Positions 44,620 to 55,810 of a DNA stretch of 64,000 nucleotides are shown piece by piece. Below the pieces are notes generated by a model that made no database searches, had not been told where the DNA came from, and worked only from the letters and a program-made list of their open reading frames with translations. Origin of the DNA: Thiotrichales bacterium (GTDB lineage: Bacteria > Pseudomonadota > Gammaproteobacteria > Thiomicrospirales > Thiomicrospiraceae); NCBI GenBank assembly GCA_022759035.1, contig JAEMQD010000008.1, positions 1 to 64,000 on the forward strand, read 5' to 3'. Position 1 is the stretch's first letter; each line of letters opens with the position of its first letter. Made by a program: the position numbers and the translations under genes.

Positions 44620-45276
44620 CTATTCACCAAATTCCAAGGTTTTTCGACCCGAATCATCAAAAATAATGGTGAGCTGCTTGTCTGGATAATGCCAGCGTTT
44701 CAAGCCATCTGCACCAATAGTGTCTTCTTCAGGGGTGCCAAAGCGCTGTGTTAAGGTCGCTTCATCTAGCTTAGGATAGGGAATGTAGGTTAAAGCCCGA
44801 ATCGGTAAATCAAGTATGTTACCAATATCAGCTCCAGAAATCGTGATTTCATGTGCGCCAGATTCGCTGCTTTTTACCCGTCCACCGCGCAAAAAAATGC
44901 TTTGTAGTTGATCAGCATCAGTGGCTAACGTGAGTATTAATCGTCCACGTAAACTATAACCAATGTACATATCTTCAAAAAAGCTTTCGATACTGACCGG
45001 TTGATTTTCCTTGTCTGTAAATAGTTTAATCTCTACCTCTTTGCCATAAAGCGCCATCGCATCACGCGTGGTGCTTTTTCCTAGCGTTAATCCAAGCACG
45101 TTCAGGTTGTTGGCTTCATCCATGTGGGCATTCCAAGGCAAGGCATCGGCAGTTTGATTGTTGCTAGGCGGTGCAACTAAATAATTACTGATTGACCACA
45201 CGATCGCAGCCAGTAGTAACGTCAGCCAACCCCAGAAAAAAGGGATGCGTTTTTTGTTTGCAGGAAGCTGTGTCAT
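44620..45276 (-). CDS. Membrane-anchored protein of unknown function
   Basis: Protein of 218 residues: a basic N-terminus, one membrane anchor (FFWGWLTLLLAAIVWSISNY, about 13-32) and an exported, mostly beta-rich region of about 180 residues. Repeated G-L-T-L-G-K and RFGTPEE-type turns recall the short repeats of periplasmic outer-membrane-assembly-like proteins, but I cannot assign a family. It follows the next membrane protein gene by five bases and probably shares a transcript with it. Confidence 0.7.
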   Translation of the reverse strand: MTQLPANKKRIPFFWGWLTLLLAAIVWSISNYLVAPPSNNQTADALPWNAHMDEANNLNVLGLTLGKSTTRDAMALYGKEVEIKLFTDKENQPVSIESFFEDMYIGYSLRGRLILTLATDADQLQSIFLRGGRVKSSESGAHEITISGADIGNILDLPIRALTYIPYPKLDEATLTQRFGTPEEDTIGADGLKRWHYPDKQLTIIFDDSGRKTLEFGE

Positions 45277-45281
45277 TTTGA

Positions 45282-45839
45282 TTAGTGATCCTGTGGTGTG
45301 GTATTGGCACCTTCAGCGCCGGCACCTTCAGCCTGGCTAATAACGACTATGTCTTGGGGGGCAGGAAATTGATCGACAATTTTTTGTGCCACCATGCCGC
45401 GTTGTGCATCAAAAATAGAGCCACCAGAAAGTACAAATGTCACCAATACGCCTAAAAATACAGGAACGGCACCCATTCGTAGTGCAATAGTCGTTACGTC
45501 GCCGCCTTTCAGTGGGCTCATACCAACCATAAAGTAGGTGAAGCCGCCCATGAGTACGCCGACTAAATAAAAAATAATTAACAGCTTGGCACGTTTTGTC
45601 ATCAGTAGCCAATGTGCCGCAACAAACCAATCACCAGCCTGTTGTTTCTGTTTAGCAACCCACCAAAGTATTGCTAATATAACCATGGAAAACAAAGGGA
45701 TAAACATGACATCACTCGCATAACCAATTTCCAGCATGGTGTAAGAAGCGAATAAATGCACAAGAATTAGGTTGAGAATAAACCAGCTATGTGGATAAGT
45801 AGCACTTCTGCTAGTGTTAGGCGAAATTTTGTATTGCAT
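45282..45839 (-). CDS. Four-helix membrane protein of unknown function
   Basis: Protein of 185 residues with four clear hydrophobic segments (about 18-40, 43-61, 88-108, 120-140) and a soluble tail ending in GAGAEGANTTPQDH. No cysteines or enzymatic motifs stand out. It is directly upstream of the anchored protein at 44620, so the two may act together at the inner membrane. Confidence 0.7.
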   Translation of the reverse strand: MQYKISPNTSRSATYPHSWFILNLILVHLFASYTMLEIGYASDVMFIPLFSMVILAILWWVAKQKQQAGDWFVAAHWLLMTKRAKLLIIFYLVGVLMGGFTYFMVGMSPLKGGDVTTIALRMGAVPVFLGVLVTFVLSGGSIFDAQRGMVAQKIVDQFPAPQDIVVISQAEGAGAEGANTTPQDH

Positions 45840-45880
45840 AATACTCCATTGAGCGTAATCGCTACTGAATAACTTTAGGG

Positions 45881-47602
45881 TTAAATGTTACCATTATATA
45901 GTTCAGGATAGGCAGATTCAAAGTCATTTACTGTCATTGGTCGTCCAAAATAATAACCTTGTAGCGTGTTACAGCCTTGTTGGCGTAAAAAGTCTGCTTG
46001 ATAACGCGTTTCTACACCTTCAGCAACGACGTTAAGTTGTAGGCTATTCGCCATAGCGATAATTGAAGTAACAATTTTTTCATCGGCTGTTGTTGCTGTG
46101 TCTGTGCCAATAGACATAACAAAAGAACGATCAATTTTGATGCTGTCGACAGGGAAGCGTTGTAAATATGCCAAGCTAGAATAACCCGTACCAAAGTCAT
46201 CAATCGATAAATTGACGCCAAGCGCCTTGAGTTGGTTGAGTATGGCTGTCGTGTGTTGTACATCAATCATAGCTAAGCTTTCGGTAATTTCTAAATCGAG
46301 TTGCTTTGCATTTAGCTGACTGTTTTGCAAGGCGATGGCGACTTGTGTGGGTAAATTGTGTTGTAAAAACTGGCGTGATGACAAATTAATGCCCATGTGA
46401 AAGTGCGCGACTTGCTTTTGCCAGATAGCGCATTGCAAACAGGCTTGTTGCAATATCCAATCGCCAATGGCAACGATCATGCCCGTCTCTTCTGCAATCG
46501 GGATGAAATCATCGGGAGACAAGAGCCCTAACCTAGGGTGTTGCCAAGTTACGAGTGCTTCTGCCCCAGCAAGCTGGTAGTTTTCTGCATTGATTTTTGG
46601 TTGGAAACGTAGTTGTAATTGTCCTAGTGCAATCGCTTGGCGTAAATCGTTTTCTAATTGAAAACGTTTACTTGCCTGCGCATTCATATCGGCAGTATAA
46701 AACTGTAGTTGATTACCGCCCGCTTTCTTAGCCCTTGTTTTGGCAGTGTTGGCGCACGCAAGTAAGGTTTCAGCTTCTTGGCTATCTGCTGGCGCTAAAG
46801 CAATGCCAAGCGAGATGGTAATGAAGCGCTGTTCGCCAGTAATGTCATAAGCATCAATTAGGCTGCGAAAATAGCGCGCAGCAATTACATCAATCGCATC
46901 CTTGGCATGAATTTCAACCAAGATAATAAACTCATCCGAACCGAGACGTGCGATCACATCGCCCTCGCGGGCAATGGTGCGCAATCTGTGCGCGATCGCT
47001 TGTAATAATACATCACCCGCTTGGGTGCCGAGCGATTGGTTAACATATTTGAAGCGATCAACATCAAAAGCGAGCACCGCAAATTGGGTTGCTTTATTAG
47101 GGTCTGTTAATTTGTGCGTCCATTGATTCATTACCTCAATAAAAAAATCTCGATTGGGTAGATCGGTTAATTTATCGTGCAACGTTAAACGCGTCAGCTG
47201 TGATGCGGTTGAGACAGCACGTAAAGCAAATTGGATCCGACGCGATAACAACGGCCAATGAATTGGCTTGGTAATAAAGTCGGTAGCACCAGCACCAAAA
47301 GCGTCATCAATCACTTGCGTGTTGTCGGCATTAACTAAGACGATAATAGGAATGTTGGGTTGTTGACTCAGTGTTCTAAGGCATTCGCAAGCTTGACAGC
47401 CTTTAACGTCAGGAATATCGGTATCGAGCAAAATTAAATCGGTGCTGTGCTGTGCCATAAAGCTAATAGCATCTTGCGGATGTTGATGCAGGCTAACCTC
47501 GTAGCCGTTAATACTTAATACATGGCCGAGTGCCATGCCAATAAGATGATTCTCGATAACAACAAGAATATGTGGTTTTGTTGAAGGCGTTGGTGTACTC
47601 AT
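45881..47602 (-). CDS. Response regulator with GGDEF (GSDEF) and EAL domains
   Basis: Protein of 573 residues without membrane segments. The receiver domain (about 8-130) has the phospho-acceptor aspartate in LILLDTDIPDV and the late lysine in DFITKPIHW. The GGDEF domain has RLGSDEF instead of GGDEF, but keeps an RxxD site (REGD) five residues before it. The EAL domain has EALVTW, EITESLAM and DDFGTGYSSLA, so hydrolysis is expected. The degenerate cyclase may bind GTP or c-di-GMP and regulate the phosphodiesterase. No partner kinase is adjacent. Confidence 0.92.
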   Translation of the reverse strand: MSTPTPSTKPHILVVIENHLIGMALGHVLSINGYEVSLHQHPQDAISFMAQHSTDLILLDTDIPDVKGCQACECLRTLSQQPNIPIIVLVNADNTQVIDDAFGAGATDFITKPIHWPLLSRRIQFALRAVSTASQLTRLTLHDKLTDLPNRDFFIEVMNQWTHKLTDPNKATQFAVLAFDVDRFKYVNQSLGTQAGDVLLQAIAHRLRTIAREGDVIARLGSDEFIILVEIHAKDAIDVIAARYFRSLIDAYDITGEQRFITISLGIALAPADSQEAETLLACANTAKTRAKKAGGNQLQFYTADMNAQASKRFQLENDLRQAIALGQLQLRFQPKINAENYQLAGAEALVTWQHPRLGLLSPDDFIPIAEETGMIVAIGDWILQQACLQCAIWQKQVAHFHMGINLSSRQFLQHNLPTQVAIALQNSQLNAKQLDLEITESLAMIDVQHTTAILNQLKALGVNLSIDDFGTGYSSLAYLQRFPVDSIKIDRSFVMSIGTDTATTADEKIVTSIIAMANSLQLNVVAEGVETRYQADFLRQQGCNTLQGYYFGRPMTVNDFESAYPELYNGNI

Positions 47603-47686
47603 AGCTTAACGACCTTGATAAGATGGATCGATTATAAAGCGAAGGCGCGTTTTTGTACGCTTTTTATTCATGAAATCGCGATAAAA

Positions 47687-47709
47687 ATAACCCCGCATAG
47701 CGGGGTTAT
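47687..47709 (-). terminator. typA terminator
   Basis: ATAACCCCGC and its complement form a ten-base-pair stem with a three-base loop. On the minus strand it is followed by a T-rich stretch (TTTTTATC), as expected for the end of the typA transcript, 27 bases downstream of its stop. Confidence 0.9.
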
Positions 47710-47735
47710 ATTGACAGGTTAAACAGAACCTTAAC

Positions 47736-49574
<1,839 letters not shown>

Positions 49575-49599
49575 GGTGTGTGCTCAAAATGGAATAGAA

Positions 49600-49637
49600 A
49601 CAAAGCCCACTATTATACTAGATAATGTGGGCTTTGT
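49600..49637. terminator. Perfect 11-bp hairpin between the chemoreceptor and typA
   Basis: ACAAAGCCCAC (49600-49610) and GTGGGCTTTGT (49627-49637) are perfect complements around a 16-base AT-rich loop. On the minus strand the stem is followed by TTTC, fitting a terminator for the chemoreceptor gene ending at 49676. The loop also holds a TATAAT on the minus strand that might serve typA. Confidence 0.65.
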
Positions 49638-49675
49638 TTGACGTTTTTGTGAAAATGCGTTGATAACACTGTGGA

Positions 49676-51994
49676 TTAAAAGTCTTCCCACTCAGTATTG
49701 CTAAGCGATGCAGCGGCTGGATTTGGTGTCGTTTTTGGTGCAGGTAAGCCAGTCGCAGGGCGCTTATTTGCTGTTACTGCTCTGGGTGGAGCGCTGACAG
49801 TACCTGCAGGCAAGCGGAATTGCGCTAATAACTGCGCCACTTCACTGGCTTGCTGGCTCATATTGTCCGACATAGCCGCCAGTTCTCCTGCTTGTGCCGC
49901 ACTTTGCTGTGTCATTTCGTCAATGCTTTCAATGGTGCGATGGATTTCGTTCATTGTCGTAGCTTGTTCGCCTGAGGTTGAAGCGATGCTTTCGACTAGC
50001 TGCTCTACTTGTGCTGCTTGCGTTTCAATTTCTTTTAGTACCATTGCCGTTGATTGTACTTTACCAGATCCCGCACGAATTTTACCAACGGTTTCTTCAA
50101 TTAAGCCCTTAATGTCGCGCGCGGCATCGGCAGACTTGCCTGCTAAGGCGCGCACTTCGCTAGCAACGACAGCAAAGCCGCGACCATGCTCACCTGCTCG
50201 TGCTGCCTCGACGGCAGCGTTCAGAGCCAATAGATTGGTTTGGAAGGCGATAGAATCAATTAGGCTGGTGATTTCTTCAATTTTACGGCTGTGTGCTTCA
50301 ATTTCTGTCATCGCTGTCACACTTTCATTGACGACGATGACTCCTTTACCTGCAGATGCGCGTACTTGGTGGGCAAAATCGGTTGCTTGACGGGTGCTTT
50401 CGCTTGCGCGCTGAATAGAGGTTGTGATTTGCTCAACAGCGGCAGCCGTCTCTTGTAAGGATGCTGCTGTTTCTTGCGTGCGGTGCGAGCTTTCCTGACT
50501 GGCTACATTGAGTTGGTCGATGTTATGTGTGATTTGTGACATATTGTGACTGATGGTAGCAAATGTCCTGGCTAGGGTAGAAAGCGATGCATTCATATCG
50601 CTATTAACGCGACCACGTAATCCTTCAAAATCAGCATTAACACGCTCAGTTAAATCGTTCTGAGCCAGTGCATGCATTACTTTTCCATAGTTGGTTAACG
50701 CAATTTCTGTCGCAGCAAACATGTCGTTAAGCTGTTTAGCCAATGATTCATAGAAGCCTGTTAAGCCTTGTGTTTGTATGCGTGCTTCAACGTGTCCCTT
50801 AGCATTTTGAGAGAGTGTGTTCGCTAATTCAGATTGAATTTTTTGTTCCATAAACACATCTTGCCATTCGACTGCTGTACCGATGCGTTTTTTATTGTCG
50901 TCAAAAATCGGGTTGGTCACTAATTGTAAGGGGTGTCCTGCAATGTCGATTTTGGCTACGTAGGTATCGCGTAGATTGTCGAGCATGGTGATTTGATGCT
51001 GTGGGTTTTTATGGAAAATATCAATCGATTTGCCAACCAAGTTGTTCGCTTGGAAGTGGGGTAATACTGTTTGAATGTCTTTCTCTAGTCGAGATAACAA
51101 AGCAACAACCGAAGGGTTGACGTAAATAATGGTGCGATTTTGGTCAGCTACCATGACGTTAGCGTGCAAGGTTCCAAGTGCTTGCTCTAAGCGTTTCGAT
51201 TTGAGCAACATCTCATTGTTGTCGTTAATGCTAGATCCTAAACGTACTTGCATCGATGACAAGCGTCGCGCCAGTACCCCTGCGATGTTTTCGCCAAAGG
51301 TATTGACGGGCGTATCGAACTTACCATTAGCCAGCGCATCAACCACTGTTAACGACTCTTTAATGCGACTGACAAAATACATGGCATGTGCTGCTGCTAA
51401 TAAGGCGAGTAAGGTAACAAAGAGTTCGCCCCATACACCAATAACCACGCCCGATAAATGCAATAAAAAAGCAACCAAGGATGCAATGCCCGTCGGGATG
51501 ATTGTCCACTGTGGATTCAGGTGAGCCAGTGTATTGATGTGGTTGCCAATCGTGTCCACTTGTCCGTGTTTAAGTTTGGCTTTTCCAGCGCTAATTGCGC
51601 GATAAGCCGCTTCTGCACCCGCGATTTGCTCGCGTGTGGCTGGTTGGCGCACGCTCATGTAACCCGTAATGCGTCCATTGTCATCGCGAATTGGGGTTGT
51701 ATTGGCTAAGACCCAGTAGTGGTCGCCGTTTTTACGACGATTTTTAACAATTTGTGACCAAGGACGATCATCCTCAATGGTTGCCCATAAATCGGCAAAT
51801 ACTTGTTCGGGTACGTCTGGGTGGCGGAGCAGGTTGTGCGGCTGTCCCATGAGTTCTGACCAAGCGTAGCCACTAGCTTCCACAAAAGCCTCGTTAGCTT
51901 TAATGATATTGCCTTGTAGGTCGGTGTAAGAGACTAAGAGCGCACCAGCTGGTAGCTGGTATTCTTTTTGAGTAACAGGTTGGTTATTGCGCAT
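49676..51994 (-). CDS. Aer-like PAS chemoreceptor with C-terminal EWEDF
   Basis: Protein of 772 residues. An Aer-type PAS domain is at the N-terminus ([20 protein letters not shown]), two closely spaced hydrophobic segments lie near 165-215, then HAMP, a second PAS-like region ([20 protein letters not shown]), and the signalling domain with [20 protein letters not shown]. The C-terminus TEWEDF is a likely CheR/CheB-docking pentapeptide. A perfect FNR-type site sits upstream, so it is probably made under low oxygen and may steer aerotaxis or redox taxis. Confidence 0.9.
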   Translation of the reverse strand: MRNNQPVTQKEYQLPAGALLVSYTDLQGNIIKANEAFVEASGYAWSELMGQPHNLLRHPDVPEQVFADLWATIEDDRPWSQIVKNRRKNGDHYWVLANTTPIRDDNGRITGYMSVRQPATREQIAGAEAAYRAISAGKAKLKHGQVDTIGNHINTLAHLNPQWTIIPTGIASLVAFLLHLSGVVIGVWGELFVTLLALLAAAHAMYFVSRIKESLTVVDALANGKFDTPVNTFGENIAGVLARRLSSMQVRLGSSINDNNEMLLKSKRLEQALGTLHANVMVADQNRTIIYVNPSVVALLSRLEKDIQTVLPHFQANNLVGKSIDIFHKNPQHQITMLDNLRDTYVAKIDIAGHPLQLVTNPIFDDNKKRIGTAVEWQDVFMEQKIQSELANTLSQNAKGHVEARIQTQGLTGFYESLAKQLNDMFAATEIALTNYGKVMHALAQNDLTERVNADFEGLRGRVNSDMNASLSTLARTFATISHNMSQITHNIDQLNVASQESSHRTQETAASLQETAAAVEQITTSIQRASESTRQATDFAHQVRASAGKGVIVVNESVTAMTEIEAHSRKIEEITSLIDSIAFQTNLLALNAAVEAARAGEHGRGFAVVASEVRALAGKSADAARDIKGLIEETVGKIRAGSGKVQSTAMVLKEIETQAAQVEQLVESIASTSGEQATTMNEIHRTIESIDEMTQQSAAQAGELAAMSDNMSQQASEVAQLLAQFRLPAGTVSAPPRAVTANKRPATGLPAPKTTPNPAAASLSNTEWEDF

Positions 51995-52123
51995 CGTTGA
52001 TTGTGCTCCAAGTGTTGTGGTCTATCGAGTTCACTATTTATGTGAGTTATCGCATAAATAGGTGCAGAATGCAATACCCACTTTTTTGTGCATCAACCTA
52101 TCGATCGTAAAAAATTTATACGA

Positions 52124-52165
52124 ACTATACGTGACCTTAGTGCGCAGCTTCTTGATCTGTATCAA
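52124..52165 (-). promoter_or_regulatory. Class II-type FNR promoter of the PAS chemoreceptor gene
   Basis: A perfect FNR/Anr consensus TTGAT-N4-ATCAA lies at 52152-52165. On the minus strand TATAGT follows at 52129-52124. A start site about seven bases further would be near 52117, placing the centre of the FNR site at about -41.5, the classical activating position. The only gene downstream in that direction is the chemoreceptor, whose start is at 51994. Confidence 0.78.
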
Positions 52166-52234
52166 GTAAGATGTCTTTGCTTGTTTTTTGTTGCCAATGA
52201 ATAGCGTGCGTATTTTTTATCATATTGTTTGCTT

Positions 52235-52648
52235 TTAGCGGAGTGATTGTTCTATTTTTCCGTAAGCAATGGTACCGAGGATAATACCAAGAACAAGGAA
52301 AACACCTTCGATTTTACCTTCACCAATCATCGTTGGTGCTGTGCCTGGGCAAGCTGCAGACATGCCCCAGCCAATGCCAAACAGGATGGCTCCCATAATA
52401 AGGTTAGGTGTCATGCCTTTTGGGGTAAAGTCGATGGGGGTATGCGTGAGTAGTCCATTTGTGTTGGTTCGTTTGAGCAAATATACCCCTACCGCGCCAG
52501 TTGCGACAGCGCAACCGATAACAATTACTAACCAGCTATTTTCAAACAAAAAAAGCTGTGCGTGTAAGGTGAAATTGGTGGCACCAGCAAAAGAGAGCAG
52601 ATAGCCAAAAATAACGCCTAAAACTAAAGAAATTAGGTTGTTTTTCAT
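52235..52648 (-). CDS. YeeE/YedE-family sulfur transporter, half 2
   Basis: Protein of 137 residues with four membrane segments and the YeeE/YedE signature G-I-G-W-G-M-S-A-A-C-P-G-T-A-P. It corresponds to one half of full-length thiosulfate/sulfur permeases such as TsuA, in which cysteines in each half handle the sulfur substrate. The paired half is directly upstream (four-base gap). Uptake of thiosulfate or a sulfane-sulfur compound is expected from the family; the precise substrate is not known. Confidence 0.88.
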   Translation of the reverse strand: MKNNLISLVLGVIFGYLLSFAGATNFTLHAQLFLFENSWLVIVIGCAVATGAVGVYLLKRTNTNGLLTHTPIDFTPKGMTPNLIMGAILFGIGWGMSAACPGTAPTMIGEGKIEGVFLVLGIILGTIAYGKIEQSLR

Positions 52649-52652
52649 GTTG

Positions 52653-53138
52653 TTATCCTAAAAACAGCAATTGCGTAGTAATGAGTGCAGTAACAAAGAA
52701 AATGGCGCCAGTCATTAGACTGATCGGGTTTAATAATGCACCGCCAACTAATACATGGCCTGTCGTGCAGGCACCGGCTAAGCGTGCACCAAATCCAAGT
52801 AAAAACCCGGCAAGCATTAGCCATAAAGCTTTTGCAGGGACTGTGCTTGGCAATATGGCATCATAAATACCCATATTAAAACTTAAATGAAAGCCATCAC
52901 CTAAGGTGCTAACATATAAAAAACCACCTAAAGGTAAGCCGAACAGCAGCCATAACCTTGGATGATTGCGCACCGCAAACTCGCCGCGATGAAAAAAAGG
53001 AATGTTACAAGTGTAGGCGCAAAAATTGCCATAGGCAGATGAACAGCCAACGGCACGACCAGTAACGTAAAAATGGAGTATCACAAACAGCCCGAGCATA
53101 ACACCGCTTACGGCGGCCATATAGAGTGGTGCATTCAT
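52653..53138 (-). CDS. YeeE/YedE-family sulfur transporter, half 1
   Basis: The ATG at 53138 gives 161 residues; the frame can extend to a GTG at 53183, but that part is hydrophilic and unlike the family. Four to five membrane segments carry R-L-A-G-A-C-T-T-G-H-V-L-V-G-G, the signature cysteine region, and C-S-S-A-Y-G-N-F-C near residue 42. With the 137-residue partner it forms a two-gene permease. The gap upstream towards prfA contains a candidate operator. Confidence 0.86.
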   Translation of the reverse strand: MNAPLYMAAVSGVMLGLFVILHFYVTGRAVGCSSAYGNFCAYTCNIPFFHRGEFAVRNHPRLWLLFGLPLGGFLYVSTLGDGFHLSFNMGIYDAILPSTVPAKALWLMLAGFLLGFGARLAGACTTGHVLVGGALLNPISLMTGAIFFVTALITTQLLFLG

Positions 53139-53259
53139 AAGTATTTTAAGTATCCTAACAGAGGGTATTTTCAAACATGACACGCATTAAACAGGTGTTC
53201 TTTGTGTTGGCTGTCATTCTACGAAGTTTATACAGTGGAAAACAGCTAACCTTTTCTAT

Positions 53260-53302
53260 AGGATGATAAGTTTATTTTATATTAGTGATAACTTTATCTT
53301 AT
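53260..53302. promoter_or_regulatory. AT-rich imperfect dyad upstream of the YeeE/YedE pair
   Basis: GATAAGTT and AACTTTATC with a further ATAAG form an imperfect inverted repeat in the 160-base gap between prfA and the transporter pair. Sulfane-sulfur-responsive repressors (ArsR or CsoR type) often control such transporters through similar AT-rich dyads, but no such regulator gene is adjacent. The assignment is tentative. Confidence 0.25.
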
Positions 53303-54387
53303 AAGTTCGCTTCTAGGTCGCTTAATTGCTCTGCTTGATACTCGTTGAGGAGCGCGGTAACAATATCATCTAGGTCGCCTTGCATAATGGCATCAAGTCG
53401 ATAAAGTGTGAGGTTGATACGGTGATCTGTCATGCGTCCTTGCGGAAAGTTATAAGTACGAATGCGCTCTGAGCGATCACCGCTACCAACAAGGCTTTTC
53501 CGTGCTGCGGATATTTCTTGTGCTTGCTTGGCTTCGTTTGCGGCATTAATGCGCGAAGCCAACAGGGTAAGCGCTTTAGCGCGGTTTTTATGCTGTGAGC
53601 GTTCCGCCTGACACTCGACTACCACGCCTGTGGGGATGTGGGTTATGCGTACTGCTGAATCGGTTTTATTAATGTGCTGTCCGCCTGCGCCACTGGCACG
53701 AAAGGTGTCCATTTTTAAGTCTTCGCTGCGCAATTCTACCGCTTGCACTGCTTCAGATTCGGGCAAAATAGCGACCGTTGCTGCCGAGGTGTGAACCCTG
53801 CCTTGGGTTTCGGTGGTAGGCACGCGTTGTACCCGATGTGCACCCGACTCAAATTTCAGTTTGCGGTAAGTGCCTTCGCCCTCAATGCGGGCAATGATTT
53901 CTTTATAGCCGCCATGTTCGCCTTCTTGTTCGCTAATCACTTCGATACGCCAGCCTTGGCGTTCGGCATAGCGACTGTACATGCGGAAAAGATCGCCTGC
54001 AAAAATAGCAGCTTCGTCGCCGCCCGTGCCCGCGCGAATTTCGAGATAGACATTGGCATCATCATTGGGGTCTTGCGGGATAAGTAGTGTTCTCAAGCTC
54101 GTTTCTAGTGTTTCGAGTTGCGCTTTGAGTTGTGGCAATTCATCCTGTGCCATCGCTTTCAATTCGCTGTCGCCACTATTAATCCACTCAAAAGCGTCAG
54201 CTAAGTCTTGTTCGGCTTGTAAAAAAGCGCGCCATTGGCCAACGAGTGGCGTTAGATGTGCGTGCTCTTTACTTAGGGCGCGAAAGCGCTTGTTATCATT
54301 ATGGATTTCTGGGTCAGATAACAAATGGTCTAGTTCTTGTAGTCGTTCGCTAGCTTGTTCTAATCTTAGGCGGATGCTTTGTTTCAT
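53299..54387 (-). CDS. prfA: Peptide chain release factor 1
   Basis: Protein of 362 residues. The GGQ catalytic loop is in [18 protein letters not shown], and the stop-codon-reading region includes [13 protein letters not shown], whose P-T sequence is the RF1 PxT element. It releases peptides at UAA and UAG. It overlaps hemA by four bases, the conserved hemA-prfA order of proteobacteria; prmC, which often follows, is absent here and replaced by the sulfur transporter pair. Confidence 0.96.
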   Translation of the reverse strand: MKQSIRLRLEQASERLQELDHLLSDPEIHNDNKRFRALSKEHAHLTPLVGQWRAFLQAEQDLADAFEWINSGDSELKAMAQDELPQLKAQLETLETSLRTLLIPQDPNDDANVYLEIRAGTGGDEAAIFAGDLFRMYSRYAERQGWRIEVISEQEGEHGGYKEIIARIEGEGTYRKLKFESGAHRVQRVPTTETQGRVHTSAATVAILPESEAVQAVELRSEDLKMDTFRASGAGGQHINKTDSAVRITHIPTGVVVECQAERSQHKNRAKALTLLASRINAANEAKQAQEISAARKSLVGSGDRSERIRTYNFPQGRMTDHRINLTLYRLDAIMQGDLDDIVTALLNEYQAEQLSDLEANL

Positions 54388-55670
54388 GTAGACAGGTTCT
54401 CGGGTAGCAAAAGGCTGCGAGCATTTTGTAGCAGATGATCTCCACCATTGTTGCCTGCTTCGCGAATTGCCAAGCAGGGTGTATGGGTGAGTTTGTTGGT
54501 TAATTGATGTGCGAGCTTACGCAATACTGCTTCATTATCATGACCAGCGTGAAGTTCACGTAGTGCATGTGCAAGCACTTCATCGCGTTGTTGTTCGGCA
54601 TAATGGCGGTAATCACGAATTAAAGGAGCGGCATCCGACAATAAGCGCCATTGTTGCATAAAGTGATCGGTTTTAAGTTGAACAATGTCTTCCGCTTCTT
54701 GTGCTGCTTGCGCGCGATTTCTGCGGTTTTCTTCAACAATACCAACCAAATCATCAACGGTATACAAATAAACATTATCTAACTTGGCAACTTCCGCTTC
54801 AATATCGCGTGGTACGGCAATATCAACAAGTAGCATCGGTTTATTGCGTCGTTTTTTGAGTGCGCTTTCAACAGCGCCCTTGCCTAAAATAGGCAAGGTG
54901 CTCGCGGTTGAAGAGATGACAATGTCCGCTTCATGGAGATGATGCGGTAAATCTGCCAGATTAATCGCGTAGCCATTCACTTCTTGTGCTAATAAACTGG
55001 CATTTGCCAAGGTACGGTTAGCAATGGTGATTTGTTTAACGCCTTGCTCTCTTAGGTGGCGTGCTGCGAGCTCAATAGTTTGTCCAGCGCCTATCAATAA
55101 TACGTTTTGTTCTTTTAAGTCGCCAAATATTTGTCTTGCTAAGGTGACGGCAGCAAAGGCAACGGATACTGGATTGCTGCCAATCGCTGTTTCTGTTCGC
55201 ACTAGCTTTGCGGTATTAAACACGTGTTGAAATAAGCGATCGAGCAAACCGTTTAGTGTATTTGCTTCACGAGAAAAAGCATACGCATCTTTCATTTGGC
55301 CCAAAATTTGGGGTTCGCCCAGCACTAAAGAATTCAGTCCGCTTGCAACACGATTAATGTGTAATACGGCATCGCGACCATTATAGGCATAAATGTACGG
55401 CGTTAGCGTGCCATAAGTTAAATCGAAAAATTGGTGCAACCAGTTTTGTAGTGGCTGAATGTCGGCATGACGGTGCGTAAAGTAAATTTCCGAGCGGTTG
55501 CAGGTCGATAAAATTGCGCAGCCATGTGCGAGGCCTGTTTCACGTAGTCCTTTAAGTGCCTGTATTAAACGCTCAGGCGGAAACGCAACCTGCTCGCGTA
55601 TGTCGACAGGGGCGGTTTGGTGATTAATCCCCAGCGTGGTCAAAGTTTGGCTATGAACGGTATGCGGCAT
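54384..55670 (-). CDS. hemA: Glutamyl-tRNA reductase
   Basis: Protein of 428 residues. The catalytic cysteine is in [12 protein letters not shown], with [19 protein letters not shown] and the NADPH-binding [16 protein letters not shown]. It reduces glutamyl-tRNA to glutamate-1-semialdehyde in the C5 haem pathway. It is divergent from the TPR lipoprotein gene and coupled to prfA. Confidence 0.96.
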   Translation of the reverse strand: MPHTVHSQTLTTLGINHQTAPVDIREQVAFPPERLIQALKGLRETGLAHGCAILSTCNRSEIYFTHRHADIQPLQNWLHQFFDLTYGTLTPYIYAYNGRDAVLHINRVASGLNSLVLGEPQILGQMKDAYAFSREANTLNGLLDRLFQHVFNTAKLVRTETAIGSNPVSVAFAAVTLARQIFGDLKEQNVLLIGAGQTIELAARHLREQGVKQITIANRTLANASLLAQEVNGYAINLADLPHHLHEADIVISSTASTLPILGKGAVESALKKRRNKPMLLVDIAVPRDIEAEVAKLDNVYLYTVDDLVGIVEENRRNRAQAAQEAEDIVQLKTDHFMQQWRLLSDAAPLIRDYRHYAEQQRDEVLAHALRELHAGHDNEAVLRKLAHQLTNKLTHTPCLAIREAGNNGGDHLLQNARSLLLPENLST

Positions 55671-55810
55671 GGACGATTTAATTCTTATTACTTGCGAGCT
55701 ATTGTTGTGCTAACATCGTTTAAAATCTTGGTGTGAGATTTGTCATACAAGTATTAGCAATAAGTGAAACGGGTTAATTGTCTAAAAATAAGGTGGGCTT
55801 TGCAAGAATT

